64,000 nt of DNA, from the NCBI GenBank assembly GCA_963621995.1, contig CAVFFZ010000001.1:62001-126000 (forward strand). Reading direction: 5' to 3'. This stretch comes from UMGS1663 sp963621995 (GTDB taxonomy: Bacteria; Bacillota; Clostridia; TANB77; CAG-508). The position numbers and the translations under genes are program-made. Below are positions 8,471 through 17,774 of the stretch, one piece after another. Below the pieces are notes generated by a model, which saw nothing but the letters and a program-made list of their open reading frames with translations, was not told where the DNA came from and made no database searches. Numbering within the stretch: position 1 is the stretch's first letter; each line of letters begins with the position of its first letter.

Positions 8471-10186
8471 TTATTTTGCATTTTCTATAATCTTTTTTAT
8501 TTCCTCATATCTTTTTACTTTAGCTGTAGTCGTTTTGATCATAGGTTCGTCTGTTACAATTATATTTTTAATATGTTGATATGTTGGTAGTTCTTCATTT
8601 ATTTCTTTTATATCTTGCCATATTTTTTCTTTTAATTCTTCTTCTGTATAATTGTTCTTTTCTTTAAATTCTTTATTGTATACTATTTTCGCTGAAACTA
8701 CTAAGTCATCTTCTTTTGGCATACCAAATACCATACTTTCTTCTACATATGGTAAATCATTTATTAATATTTCTAATTCTTCTGGATATATATTTTTCCC
8801 ATTTTTTAGTACTATAACATTTTTCTTTCTTCCTGCTACAAAAATGTATCCATCTTTATCTCTATATGCTAAGTCTCCAGTATGAAACCAACCATCTACT
8901 ATAACTTCATTTGTTGCTTCTTCATTTTCGTAATATCCAAGCATTACATTTGGTCCTTTTGCTATAATTTCTCCAATTCCTTTTTCATTTGGATTATCTA
9001 TTTTTATTTCTACATTTGGCATTGGATGACCTATTGAACCATAACGTACACAATTTTCATTTTCAGCTGCTAAAACTGGTGAAGTTTCTGTTAACCCATA
9101 GCCTTGAACTGTTAATATTCCAAAATCATTGAATCCTTTTGCTACTTTTTTATCTATTCCTGATGCTCCACTTACTATAAAACGTATATTTCCTCCCAAG
9201 CTATTAATAACATCTTTAAATACTTTTCTTCTTATATCTATTTTAAATTTTAATAGAAAGTTTGTTATTGGTATAATTCTTTTTATTAATTTTTCTTTTC
9301 CATTCTTTTCTATTTCTTTCATTATTTTTTTGTACATTGATTCTAATAATAGTGGAACACATACAAAAGTAGTTACTTTGTATTCTTTAAGATTACTTTG
9401 TATATGTCTTATTCCGTCACAAAATACGTTAGTTGCACCATTTGATAAGAATAATAATAACCCTGTGCTTCCAAATGTATGGTGAAATGGTAAAAATGCC
9501 AAATTGACATCTGTGTCGTAAATTTTTTCTGTGCTATTTAAAGCATAAATATTTGAAGCTATATTTTTATGTGAAAGCATTACTGCTTTAGAAGCAGAAG
9601 TTGTTCCTGATGTAAATAAAATAATGCTCATTTCTTCTTCATTTATTTTAGCATCTATAAATCCTCTATAACCGTGATTTAACAATTCTTTTCCTTCTGT
9701 TAATAATTCGTTTATAGAAGGGAAAGTGTCATTTTCGTCCATACAAATAAATTCTGTTACATTTGTTGTTTTGTTTTCTTTTATTTGTTTCATTATCTTT
9801 TCATTCTTTTTATCGAAAATTACTGCATTTGAATGACTTCTTTGCAATAAAGATTCTATTTCACTATCTGGAAGCCCTTTATCTAATGGCACTAATATTC
9901 CTGTTCCGTTTAATACTGCATAATATGTTAATACCCATTCATAACGATTTGGACTAATAACTGCTATATGTTTATTTTTTAGTCCTCTATTTACTAGAGC
10001 AGAACCTAAAGAGTTTATTTGCTCTCCAAATTTCCTATATGTTATATTTGTGTACTTTTCTTTATTCTTATCATTATTTTTGATAATAAAAGCTTTGTTT
10101 TCTGGATATTTTTCTATAGAGTTATTTATAATTTCTCTTATGTTTTTAAATTCTTTTACATCATAAATTTTGTTTTTTGAATTCAT
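8471..10186 (-). CDS. AMP-forming long-chain acyl-CoA synthetase family protein
   Basis: 571 residues of the ANL adenylating superfamily. The phosphate-binding loop ILFTSGTTSASKAVMLSHKN is at about residues 190-209, GYGLTETSPV at about 360, the hinge GWFHTGDLAYRDKDGYIF at about 430, and a catalytic-lysine tail KTTTAKVKRYEEIKK at the C-terminus. It most likely activates fatty acids to acyl-CoA or acyl-AMP for lipid metabolism. Substrate cannot be read from sequence. It is preceded by an AGGAGTG site and lies 19 bases upstream of trhA. Confidence 0.88.
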   Translation of the reverse strand: MNSKNKIYDVKEFKNIREIINNSIEKYPENKAFIIKNNDKNKEKYTNITYRKFGEQINSLGSALVNRGLKNKHIAVISPNRYEWVLTYYAVLNGTGILVPLDKGLPDSEIESLLQRSHSNAVIFDKKNEKIMKQIKENKTTNVTEFICMDENDTFPSINELLTEGKELLNHGYRGFIDAKINEEEMSIILFTSGTTSASKAVMLSHKNIASNIYALNSTEKIYDTDVNLAFLPFHHTFGSTGLLLFLSNGATNVFCDGIRHIQSNLKEYKVTTFVCVPLLLESMYKKIMKEIEKNGKEKLIKRIIPITNFLLKFKIDIRRKVFKDVINSLGGNIRFIVSGASGIDKKVAKGFNDFGILTVQGYGLTETSPVLAAENENCVRYGSIGHPMPNVEIKIDNPNEKGIGEIIAKGPNVMLGYYENEEATNEVIVDGWFHTGDLAYRDKDGYIFVAGRKKNVIVLKNGKNIYPEELEILINDLPYVEESMVFGMPKEDDLVVSAKIVYNKEFKEKNNYTEEELKEKIWQDIKEINEELPTYQHIKNIIVTDEPMIKTTTAKVKRYEEIKKIIENAK

Positions 10187-10336
10187 ATTTTTTCACTCCT
10201 AAATAAAATACTTATATAAATAGAATTCACATATTTCTTAGGAAATTCTTATTATGTGATAGTATTTTTACTATCTCTTTCCTTATTTTAACATACTAAT
10301 TTTAGTACTACAACCAAACTGACTACCAGTTCAAAA

Positions 10337-10867
10337 TTATATATCATAAAAATATGTAGCTTCTAGATCTGCTTCATGTACAAGTAATGCTATAGGATAT
10401 TTTTTATATGCCATTCCTATTGTTCCATACAATTCTTTTGGCTCTGTAAATCCCATGTGCCAACGAATAGCATATCTTTCTTCTGGTGTTAATTTTATAA
10501 ATTCTGAAATCATCATTACAGATTTTTCTCCGTGTCCATATGGTATTGTATCATCTACTGTATAGTAAGGAACTTTTTCCCATACGCCTTGCTCATTTTT
10601 TGCATTACGATAGTCTACTTTATAAAAATTAGCTTTGCATACATCATGTAATAATGCAATTATTTTTACAGAGTCTGAATCTTCTGTTTTAGTCTTTAAT
10701 ATTTCATAAACTTTCATGCTATGTTCTAAAAGTCCCCCTTTAAAACATCCATGAAATCTGGTACTAGCAGGTGCCTCAAAAAAGTCTGTGCGTTCCAAAA
10801 ATTCTATTAGCTTGTTCATTCCTTCTCTATCTACTTGTTTTAGTAAATTTATAAATTCTTCTTTCAT
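10337..10867 (-). CDS. HD-domain hydrolase
   Basis: 176 residues with the HD metal-binding pattern: HGCFKGGLLEHSMKV (first His), IIALLHDVCKANF (His-Asp pair), then a later RWHMGF and LVHEADLEATYF. It resembles Clostridial HD phosphohydrolases of unknown substrate. I start it at MKEEFINLLKQ (10867, AAGGGAAAAAT site). The frame is open further upstream, but that extension (MTTQTNIKSGKKGRP) is translated from a REP-like palindrome and is unlikely to be protein. Confidence 0.8.
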   Translation of the reverse strand: MKEEFINLLKQVDREGMNKLIEFLERTDFFEAPASTRFHGCFKGGLLEHSMKVYEILKTKTEDSDSVKIIALLHDVCKANFYKVDYRNAKNEQGVWEKVPYYTVDDTIPYGHGEKSVMMISEFIKLTPEERYAIRWHMGFTEPKELYGTIGMAYKKYPIALLVHEADLEATYFYDI

Positions 10868-10882
10868 TATTTTTCCCTTCTT

Positions 10883-10911
10883 GTGGCAATAGGGACGCCC
10901 CTTTTTGCCAC
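10883..10911. repeat. REP-like palindrome, copy A
   Basis: GTGGCAATAGGGACGCCCC followed by TTTTTGCCAC: GTGGCAA pairs with TTGCCAC and GGGACG forms the core. It is an almost exact inverted copy of the element at 10993-11021. Confidence 0.8.
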
Positions 10912-10988
10912 TTTTTATATTAGTTTGAGTAGTCATAATTCTTTTTAATTTTACTTTCTTATATCTTATGCAGTGTCAATTTTGATAT

Positions 10989-11879
10989 TTATGTGGCATT
11001 AAGGGGCGTCCCTATTGCCACATCTTCTGTTTGATGTTTTAAAATTTTAACTAAATCGCCTCTCCATGTAGAATTAAATTTGTAATAATATGGCTTAATA
11101 TCTCCAACATACATATCTAAGTATATCATGTTTCCATCTCCATCTTGAGTCTTTAAATTTGGAAATGTCATTATCATTTTCTTATCTCCAGCCCAACTCA
11201 TTATAAAGTTATTTAATTCTTCATTTCCATATATAACATTATATGCTTCTTCAACTTCTTGTTTATTTAAAACTTTAAGATCATATTCATGCACTTTTCT
11301 AATTGTAAATAATTTTATTGCAATGCCAGTAATTATGCAATCGACCATCATAAAAATTATAACAATGGTTGTTATTGTTTTTAATTTTTTAATTGATATT
11401 TTTGATTTTATTTTATCTATTAATTTATCTACTCTTGGATTTGCATGAGTCATTAAATAAATTGCTAAAAACCCCCAGAATAATGAAAAAAATACGCATA
11501 TTCTACCATTAATATTTAATGGCATATTTGAATAATCCCACCATTTTACATTTAAAAATATATCTCCATACCAACTAACAATATATTCTACTATTGAGCC
11601 TACTATAAACCCTCCAATAAATAAGGTATTGCAATTTTTATCAAAATATTGAAGTGATAAAATCATGACTACTGCACCTAATCCATATATTGCACAAAAT
11701 GGTCCATATAAAAAACTTTGTCTACTTTCCCATACTCCTTTTGTCATCATTCCAAATACTGTTTCTATAATGTAACCTATTACACTATAGATTATGAAAT
11801 ATGCAAATATTCTCCAAATGCTCACTCCAAAAATTGTGAAAGATTTTTTTTGCTCTTTTTGTACTTTTTCGTTTTCCAT
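10989..11879 (-). CDS. Putative ABC-transporter-type membrane protein (CmpB/PF06541-like)
   Basis: About 296 residues starting MENEKVQKEQKKS. Five or six membrane helices in the first 190 residues include FAYFIIYSVIGYIIETVFG and the motif QSFLYGPFCAIYGLGAV, diagnostic of the family called putative ABC transporter permease (CmpB) in Clostridia. The function is unproved. The last codons (DVAIGTPLNAT, stop) are read from a REP-like repeat, so the natural C-terminus has been replaced or extended by the repeat. The upstream DUF1294 gene is 25 bases away. Confidence 0.75.
   Translation of the reverse strand: MENEKVQKEQKKSFTIFGVSIWRIFAYFIIYSVIGYIIETVFGMMTKGVWESRQSFLYGPFCAIYGLGAVVMILSLQYFDKNCNTLFIGGFIVGSIVEYIVSWYGDIFLNVKWWDYSNMPLNINGRICVFFSLFWGFLAIYLMTHANPRVDKLIDKIKSKISIKKLKTITTIVIIFMMVDCIITGIAIKLFTIRKVHEYDLKVLNKQEVEEAYNVIYGNEELNNFIMSWAGDKKMIMTFPNLKTQDGDGNMIYLDMYVGDIKPYYYKFNSTWRGDLVKILKHQTEDVAIGTPLNAT
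10993..11021. repeat. REP-like palindrome, copy B (inverted relative to copy A)
   Basis: GTGGCATTAAGGGGCGTCCC followed by TATTGCCAC. Its reverse complement matches copy A except for two to three bases. It overlaps the 3-prime end of the CmpB-like gene. Confidence 0.8.
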
Positions 11880-11904
11880 TTTTATTCCCCTTTTTTCGAC
11901 ATTA

Positions 11905-12210
11905 TTATACAATAAAAGTATAATATATAATTACTAAAATTTCAAATATTAATATTGCAGGAAATCCTATAACAAATCTCATCTTTTTTGTTTTGTGTCT
12001 AAATACATACATACCGGCTATTCCTCCAACTCCACCGCCCAAAAGCACTAATGTGAATAATACTGATTCTTTTATTCTCCATTTTCCAAACGTTGCTTTT
12101 TTCTTATCTATTCCCATTACCGCAAATGTAATACTATTTATTAAAATTAGATATATAATTGCATTTTGCAAATTAAATATTTCATTTAAATTAATAGCAT
12201 TTTCAAACAT
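11905..12210 (-). CDS. DUF1294 small membrane protein
   Basis: 101 residues with three membrane helices. MGIDKKKATFGKWRIKESVL, then LLGGGVGGIAGMYVFRHKTKK, is the DUF1294 signature (DKxxA..xxWRIxE..LL..ALLGG..GA..G....RHKT). The function is unknown. It starts behind an AAGGAGAAA site and sits 25 bases upstream of the CmpB-like gene, so the two are probably cotranscribed. Confidence 0.9.
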   Translation of the reverse strand: MFENAINLNEIFNLQNAIIYLILINSITFAVMGIDKKKATFGKWRIKESVLFTLVLLGGGVGGIAGMYVFRHKTKKMRFVIGFPAILIFEILVIIYYTFIV

Positions 12211-12360
12211 AATTTTCTCCTTCTTTCTATTTTTATATAAATTCAGTCAAATTATACCATACTATATGAAATTAACGAGCCTAAGATTCTTCTAAAATTT
12301 ATATCTGTTAGGAAATCTTTGACTCGTTTTTATTTTTATAAAATTATATTTTAACTCTAA

Positions 12361-13242
12361 TTAAGCTCTTGGATGTGCTTTTTTATATATATTTTTTAAT
12401 CCACTATCTTGGAATTGCATATATACTTGTGTTGAAGAAATATCTGAATGTCCAAGCATTGTTTGTATTGCTTTTAAGTCTGCACCATTTTGTAAAAGAT
12501 GTGTTGCAAATGAATGTCTTAATACATGTGGTGTAATATCTTTTGTAATGTGTGCTTGTTCTTTATAATATTTTACTATTTTCCAGAAACCTTGTCTTGT
12601 TAATCTTTGACCATTGACATTAACAAATAGAGCTTCTACTTTTTCGTCTCTAATTAATACAGGTCTTGCTTCTTCTATATATTCTTTTAGTGCTTTTAAT
12701 GATAGTGTTCCTAAAGGAATGTTTCTTTGTTTTGAACCTGAATGGCAAACTACATATCCTTCATCTAATTTTACATCTTTTACATCTAAAGATATAATTT
12801 CTGTAACTCTCATTCCTGTAGCATAAGCGAATTCTAACATTGCTTTGTCTCTAGTTCCTTTTAAGTCCACATTTTTAGGTTGGTTTAATAATAATTCTAC
12901 TTCTTTTGCTGTTAAAACACTTGGTATTCTTTTTTCGATTTTTGGTGATTGTATATGTGCAGTTGGATCTGCTTTTACTTTTTTATTTCTTACTAAGAAT
13001 TGGTAAAAAGAACGTATTGAAGCTAAACATCTTGATATTGTAGATGGCTTTTTACCTATTGATTGCAAATGTTCCAAATATTCTTTAATATCTTCTTCTT
13101 TAATTTTTGTATAATTTAAATTATTATTTTCTAAGTATTTGCTATAATATACTATATCTCTTCTATATGATTGTAAAGTATTGTCTGATGCTTTTTTATC
13201 ATTTTGAAGAAATTCTAAAAAAAGTTTTACTTGTTTTTCCAT
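12361..13242 (-). CDS. xerD: Tyrosine site-specific recombinase XerC/XerD
   Basis: 293 residues. An N-terminal SAM-like core-binding domain covers about 1-90. The catalytic domain has YATGMRVTEIISLDVKDV (Arg), HVLRHSFATHLLQNGADL (His-x-x-Arg-His), LGHSDISSTQVY (His and Tyr nucleophile) and MQF. It resolves chromosome dimers at dif. The start MEKQVKLFLEF is chosen because GGGGAGC precedes it. Adjacency to spoIIM is common in Clostridia. Confidence 0.92.
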   Translation of the reverse strand: MEKQVKLFLEFLQNDKKASDNTLQSYRRDIVYYSKYLENNNLNYTKIKEEDIKEYLEHLQSIGKKPSTISRCLASIRSFYQFLVRNKKVKADPTAHIQSPKIEKRIPSVLTAKEVELLLNQPKNVDLKGTRDKAMLEFAYATGMRVTEIISLDVKDVKLDEGYVVCHSGSKQRNIPLGTLSLKALKEYIEEARPVLIRDEKVEALFVNVNGQRLTRQGFWKIVKYYKEQAHITKDITPHVLRHSFATHLLQNGADLKAIQTMLGHSDISSTQVYMQFQDSGLKNIYKKAHPRA

Positions 13243-13395
13243 TTTATTTAGCTCCCCTATCATTTATTTTTCTTTACCTTACGTAAACTGTATATGTTAT
13301 ATCAAATTAAACGAAAAATGTAAAGACATTTTTCTAAAAAAAATATAAATTTTTTATGTTATTTTTGTTTTTATTTCATTTTTCAACATTTGTGT

Positions 13396-14043
13396 TTAAA
13401 AATATTTTACACATACTCCCAGTAATGTATCTGATATATACACTTCAATAAATGAAGATAATATCAGGAAGCATAAAACAATAAGAGAAAATATTGTATG
13501 CCTTACAATTTCTATTTTTATGTTTTCTTTTCTTTTATCCTTTAATATTACTTTATATAGTTTTGTTCCACTTACTGATATTGCAAAAATACATGGTATT
13601 ATTATTAAATTTTGCAGTAGTAAAGTTATTAAAGAAAACATTATTCCTTTCCATATTCCCAGTGCTAAAATAATTGTTGAGATTGTGTACCCTAATGAAA
13701 ATCCTCTATATACAATTATTCCATATACAACAGGAATTCCTATTACAACACATCCCATAAACCATAATATAAATGCCGTAAATATATTATTTATAATAAG
13801 TTCTTTTAATAAATTTGCTTTATCTACTTGATATTCTGTTTTCAAACATTCTATAAAAGTAGTAATATTATTTCCTATTTGACTATTTCCCGCATTGTTA
13901 TCATTGTTGATAAAAATTACTGCTATAATAATTCCTATTATAAATAATGCCGAAACAATTAAATATTGTTTTAAATTAACATACACGTGTTCTTTTACTA
14001 TATTTTTTAATGTTCTAATTTGCCTTTTCTCTTGTTTTTTCAT
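13396..14043 (-). CDS. spoIIM: Stage II sporulation protein M (SpoIIM)
   Basis: 215 residues with five membrane helices: one near residues 28-47, then VVIGIPVVYGIIVYRGFSLG, ALGIWKGIMFSLITLLLQN and a hydrophobic C-terminus. The RGFSLGYT and LLLQNLIIIPC elements fit SpoIIM, part of the DMP peptidoglycan-remodelling complex for engulfment with SpoIIP (also in this window at 32813). The start follows a perfect AAAGGAGGAAAC site. Confidence 0.88.
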   Translation of the reverse strand: MKKQEKRQIRTLKNIVKEHVYVNLKQYLIVSALFIIGIIIAVIFINNDNNAGNSQIGNNITTFIECLKTEYQVDKANLLKELIINNIFTAFILWFMGCVVIGIPVVYGIIVYRGFSLGYTISTIILALGIWKGIMFSLITLLLQNLIIIPCIFAISVSGTKLYKVILKDKRKENIKIEIVRHTIFSLIVLCFLILSSFIEVYISDTLLGVCVKYF

Positions 14044-14120
14044 AGTTTCCTCCTTTTGTTTATACATAATGTGTATTCTATAAAAAAACTTTTTAGAACA
14101 ATTTTAAATTCTTTTTTAAA

Positions 14121-14160
14121 TTTTAAGGACGGGCTTAAAAATATAAGCCCGTCCCTAAAA
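14121..14160. repeat. GGGACGGGC palindrome between endonuclease Q gene and spoIIM
   Basis: TTTTAAGGACGGGCTTA and its complement TAAGCCCGTCCCTAAAA surround a 6-base loop. It is a nearly perfect stem of about 16 bp that could act as a terminator, and it is related to the other GGGACG elements here. Confidence 0.8.
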
Positions 14161-14193
14161 TTCTTGATAATAAGTTGTCTCATAAATCTTAAT

Positions 14194-15381
14194 TTATTTA
14201 ACTTTTCCGTAGACTCCACCGCCACCAGATTCTATTTTTACTTTTCCATCTCTTGCCTCTACTATTTTATTTGCTATTTTTTCTCCTACAACAGCCTCTA
14301 TATCATCTTTTGAAAGTTTATGTAATATGTTCATTTCTGTATTAAATGCATCTAATAATTTTGTAATATATTTTGGTCCAACACCTGGTATAAATCCTAA
14401 TGGCACTTGATATATGTATGGTGGTCTATTTTTAGGACTTTTTGTCTTTTCTTTGTCTTTTATTAATTCTATTCTATCAAAAACACCAAATGTAACTTTA
14501 TCACTTCCACATTTTGGACAAACTTCTACTGGATGTTTTGTTTCTATAACAGATTCACAGTTATCGCAATATGTTCTATGGTATTTGCCAAGTTTTGGAT
14601 CTAATCCATAGTTAGCAAGTACTTTTCTTCCTCCTTCATTTTTTAATGCCATAACTATTTCCTTAAATGATATATCTTCTACTTGTATTTTGTTGTATTC
14701 CCTCGCTATTTTAGGGAGTGAATGTGCATCTGAATTTGTTACAAATGTCATTCTTTCAAGTTCAGAAATTGTATCTGCTAAAAATGTATCTGCACTTAAG
14801 CCAAGTTCTACTGCAAATATTTTGTTTAGTTTTTCTTTAAATATATTTTCTAATCTGTCTGTGCAATTTCCATAGTAGCTTTTATGTGGCGTAAAAATGT
14901 GTGCAGGTATTAATATTCCATTGTATTTTTCTACTATGTCTATTAATTCATAACCAGATAAATCTGACCTTTGCGTGCTAAGTGTTATATTTTTTATATG
15001 ATTGCTCATTTCTTGAGAAAAGCCTTTTATGTCTTTTAAATGTGGAAAGAAGCATACATTATGTGCTGCACCTTTATGTCCATTTCTACCTACTTCGGAA
15101 GTCTCTACTTCACTTCCAAGTAATATACAAACTTTATCTTTGTATATTATTCCTCCATCTTTTATTTCATATGCTTCACCTGTTTTTAAGAAGTTTTCTA
15201 TATCTTCTATTACATATGGTGATGCACAATCTATAATTCCTACTACACTTATTCCTTTCCTTTCATAACATTCTTTTGCTATGTTTGCAAAGTTTAAACT
15301 TCTTGCTGCTGTTATTTTTATTGGCTTTCCTTGTTCAGATCTTCCTATATGTACATGTAAATCTGCAAATATTTCGTTCAT
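14194..15381 (-). CDS. Endonuclease Q family protein (PHP domain)
   Basis: 395 residues. The PHP metal-site start MNEIFADLHVHIGRSEQGKP, later GSEVETSEVGRNGHKGAAHN, IPAHIFTPHKSYYG and FVTNSDAHSLP supply the conserved His/Asp/Glu ligands. A zinc ribbon YCDNCESVIE and VCPKCGSDKV lies at about residues 270-295, and a helix-hairpin-helix GFIPGVGPKYITKLLDAF follows. This is the EndoQ layout, which nicks DNA at deaminated bases. It is preceded by an AAGGTAAAA site. Confidence 0.9.
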   Translation of the reverse strand: MNEIFADLHVHIGRSEQGKPIKITAARSLNFANIAKECYERKGISVVGIIDCASPYVIEDIENFLKTGEAYEIKDGGIIYKDKVCILLGSEVETSEVGRNGHKGAAHNVCFFPHLKDIKGFSQEMSNHIKNITLSTQRSDLSGYELIDIVEKYNGILIPAHIFTPHKSYYGNCTDRLENIFKEKLNKIFAVELGLSADTFLADTISELERMTFVTNSDAHSLPKIAREYNKIQVEDISFKEIVMALKNEGGRKVLANYGLDPKLGKYHRTYCDNCESVIETKHPVEVCPKCGSDKVTFGVFDRIELIKDKEKTKSPKNRPPYIYQVPLGFIPGVGPKYITKLLDAFNTEMNILHKLSKDDIEAVVGEKIANKIVEARDGKVKIESGGGGVYGKVK

Positions 15382-15451
15382 AATATTTTACCTTAATAAA
15401 AACGTTTCATTCTGAAATATTTTAATTTCAAAAAGAAACGCTTTATCCTTT

Positions 15452-15685
15452 TTACCTTTCTTCTGATTCTTTCATTCTTAATATAATTGGTTCTATTTCA
15501 TTTGGATTAAATTCAAATTTTGAATTAATTTTATTTTTTTCTCTTAATTCTTTTTCTTTTTTCTTTTCTATTCCATGCTTTATTTGGATTTCTGAGTCTA
15601 CTGCATATATTACAGCATTTCTACTATCTTGTATTTTATTAAATCCATTTGCTAAATAACTTATACTAGGACGTAAATCACTCAT
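15452..15685 (-). CDS. Small hypothetical protein
   Basis: 77 residues, highly charged, with a probable coiled-coil middle (KHGIEKKKEKELREKNK) and an opening MSDLRPSISYLANGFNKIQDSR. I do not recognise the family. Its ATG overlaps the TAA stop of the upstream gene by one base, so the two are translationally coupled. Confidence 0.7.
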   Translation of the reverse strand: MSDLRPSISYLANGFNKIQDSRNAVIYAVDSEIQIKHGIEKKKEKELREKNKINSKFEFNPNEIEPIILRMKESEER

Positions 15686-16227
15686 TATACATACACCTCC
15701 TGCATTTTTTTTACAAATTCAATAAATTTCTTTAAATACCTATTATCTTTTCCTTTTAAATTTCTATGTTCAAGTAGCACTAATGCTTCATCGACTTGCA
15801 TACCTATTCTTTCTGGTCTATCTATAAGCATTCCTCCAAATTGATCAACTAATTCTAAAATGTCACTTTCTTTTTCTCTAGGCATACTTCCTGAATATCT
15901 ATTTACTTCTTCACATATTTTACAAAATCTTTTATCAAATCCTAAAGTACTTAAATATTCAGCACCTTCTTTAGCATAAGATTTAACTTTATCTAAATCT
16001 ATAAGATTATATGGTTTTTTGCAATTACAAAGTAAACATGCCGTTAATACTAAGTTTTTATCAACATCTATTTCCATTGTTTCTATAAATAATTTTGCAA
16101 GTTCTGTTTTTAATATAACTGATTTGTCAAAGAAAATACGTGTTTTTTTCTCTAAATAAAAAGCTATTTCTAATTTTCTTGCCCAATCTTTTTCATTTAA
16201 AATATATTCTGCAAATGTTTCTTCCAT
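15685..16227 (-). CDS. Hypothetical protein, possibly HD-like helical domain
   Basis: 180 residues, all-helical by appearance. LVLTACLLCNCKKPYNLID and LVDQFGGMLIDRPERIGM occupy positions where HD-type proteins have His-Asp and Asp residues, but a clear HD pair is absent, so I leave the function open. It has a strong TAGGAGGTG site and overlaps the next small gene by one base. Confidence 0.7.
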   Translation of the reverse strand: MEETFAEYILNEKDWARKLEIAFYLEKKTRIFFDKSVILKTELAKLFIETMEIDVDKNLVLTACLLCNCKKPYNLIDLDKVKSYAKEGAEYLSTLGFDKRFCKICEEVNRYSGSMPREKESDILELVDQFGGMLIDRPERIGMQVDEALVLLEHRNLKGKDNRYLKKFIEFVKKMQEVYV

Positions 16228-16386
16228 ATTGCACCTCCTATAGAATTAAATATATTTTTCTTTATTATATTTAATATTCCGGCACAATTCAACAATGTAA
16301 TGCAAATGTTATTTAATTGTAATGTTAATGTAACAAGCCATTCATATTCTTATGTATTCTTTACAGTATACATATTTACACAAAAA

Positions 16387-16415
16387 GACGCAAAAGTTAA
16401 CATCCCCTTTGCGTC
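16387..16415 (-). terminator. Terminator after tmcAL
   Basis: GACGCAAAG and CTTTTGCGTC form a stem around GGGATGTTAA (minus-strand sense), followed by TTTTTG. It overlaps the tmcAL stop codon. Confidence 0.85.
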
Positions 16416-17646
16416 ATTTTATTACTAACTTACTTGTATAATCTAGATTTGCCCATGAATCATATTCATACCCTAAAGTATATATATCTGTGGCAAAAAT
16501 GTCTTTTTCTAACATTTCTTTTAGAACTTTATTTGTGCATTGATCTTGATATTTCTTTACCGAAGTAATCATTTGTATTTTTGGATTTATATTACATATA
16601 TCTGATAACATTTCTTTTCCTATATTATTAAATCCAAGTACTCTTGCATATGGTACTACTTTTTTAGAGTTTTGCATATCTTTTTTAGTAATTCCAAGTA
16701 ATGTATATACTAAAATTCTTTGTATTCTAGTCTGTGTATATCTTTTTGATTTTATAATATTTACTAAACTAATTAAATTATTACAAGATTCTGCAGCATT
16801 TTTTATTGTATGTTCTAGTCCTTCTGAAACATCTGGCAAATCTGCGATTTCTTTAATACTCATTTTTCTTAAATTATATATTATTTCTTTTTCATATTTT
16901 ACTAAATCTATTACATAATTCCCTTTGCGTATTTCTTCCTTTAATAACATATATGAATTTCTTGGCATTACTTTTCTTAAGTCATCATATTGTTCTGTAG
17001 CAACTAATTTACGAATTGCTGTAGCACTTGCAAATTCATCTACTATTGCTTCATCATTGTAATATACTTTTTTACGCTCTACACAAAATGGTTTCATATC
17101 ACTTTTTAATCTTTTTAGTGCTTTTAAATATTCAATTCCTAATATATTATTAGGTCCTGATAATATATTTGCATACCTTTTTATATTATTTAAATACATC
17201 ATTAAAGCATTTTCTCTTGCCTTTGGATATGATATTCCTTTGCCAAGCTCATGGTTTAGAAGAGCAACATATTCTTTTGGTTCGTTATATAAAACGTTTG
17301 CTATGTTATTTAATGCTGCAAAATCTCCTGTTTCTGTTCCAAAGCAAAGTGTATCTACTATTTTTAGACTATCTAATATTTTTATTGCACCTTCGGCAAA
17401 ATTTTCTGCACTTGACACGCTATATATAGTTGGAAGTTCTATTACTATATCTACACCATTTTCTAAAGCCATTTGTGCTTTGACCCATTTGTTTACCAAT
17501 GATGTATTTCCTCTTTGAACGAAGTTGCCTGTTATAATTGCTACAACATATTTTGCACCTGTTTGTCTTTTGGCTTCTTGTATTTGGTAGAAATGTCCAT
17601 TATGAAATGGATTGTATTCTGCAATAATTCCTAAGACTGTTGCCAT
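16414..17646 (-). CDS. tmcAL: tRNA(Met) cytidine acetate ligase (TmcAL, nucleotidyltransferase fold)
   Basis: 410 residues. The HIGH-like nucleotide motif is in GIIAEYNPFHNGHFYQIQEA at the N-terminus, followed by VVAIITGNFVQRGNTSLVNK and DIVIELPTIYSVSSAENFAE, diagnostic of the former DUF795 family. The enzyme uses acetate and ATP to make ac4C34 in the elongator tRNA-Met anticodon. The start is behind an AGAGGGGGG site. It is one of two tRNA-modification systems here (see tsaE/tsaB). Confidence 0.93.
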   Translation of the reverse strand: MATVLGIIAEYNPFHNGHFYQIQEAKRQTGAKYVVAIITGNFVQRGNTSLVNKWVKAQMALENGVDIVIELPTIYSVSSAENFAEGAIKILDSLKIVDTLCFGTETGDFAALNNIANVLYNEPKEYVALLNHELGKGISYPKARENALMMYLNNIKRYANILSGPNNILGIEYLKALKRLKSDMKPFCVERKKVYYNDEAIVDEFASATAIRKLVATEQYDDLRKVMPRNSYMLLKEEIRKGNYVIDLVKYEKEIIYNLRKMSIKEIADLPDVSEGLEHTIKNAAESCNNLISLVNIIKSKRYTQTRIQRILVYTLLGITKKDMQNSKKVVPYARVLGFNNIGKEMLSDICNINPKIQMITSVKKYQDQCTNKVLKEMLEKDIFATDIYTLGYEYDSWANLDYTSKLVIK

Positions 17647-17774
17647 TTTTGCCCCCCTCTCTTACCATTTTATATTATATATTTCATACTTTATTTTTTA
17701 TCTCTTGTATAAATTTTATTTCATTGATATAATATCATAAAATTTAGAATTTTACAATTGAAAGGACAAATATT

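Noticed and set aside
10868..10936. N-terminal extension of the HD hydrolase (MTTQTNIKSGKK)
   Set aside because: It is translated from a REP-like palindrome, and a good ribosome site precedes the internal start at 10867.
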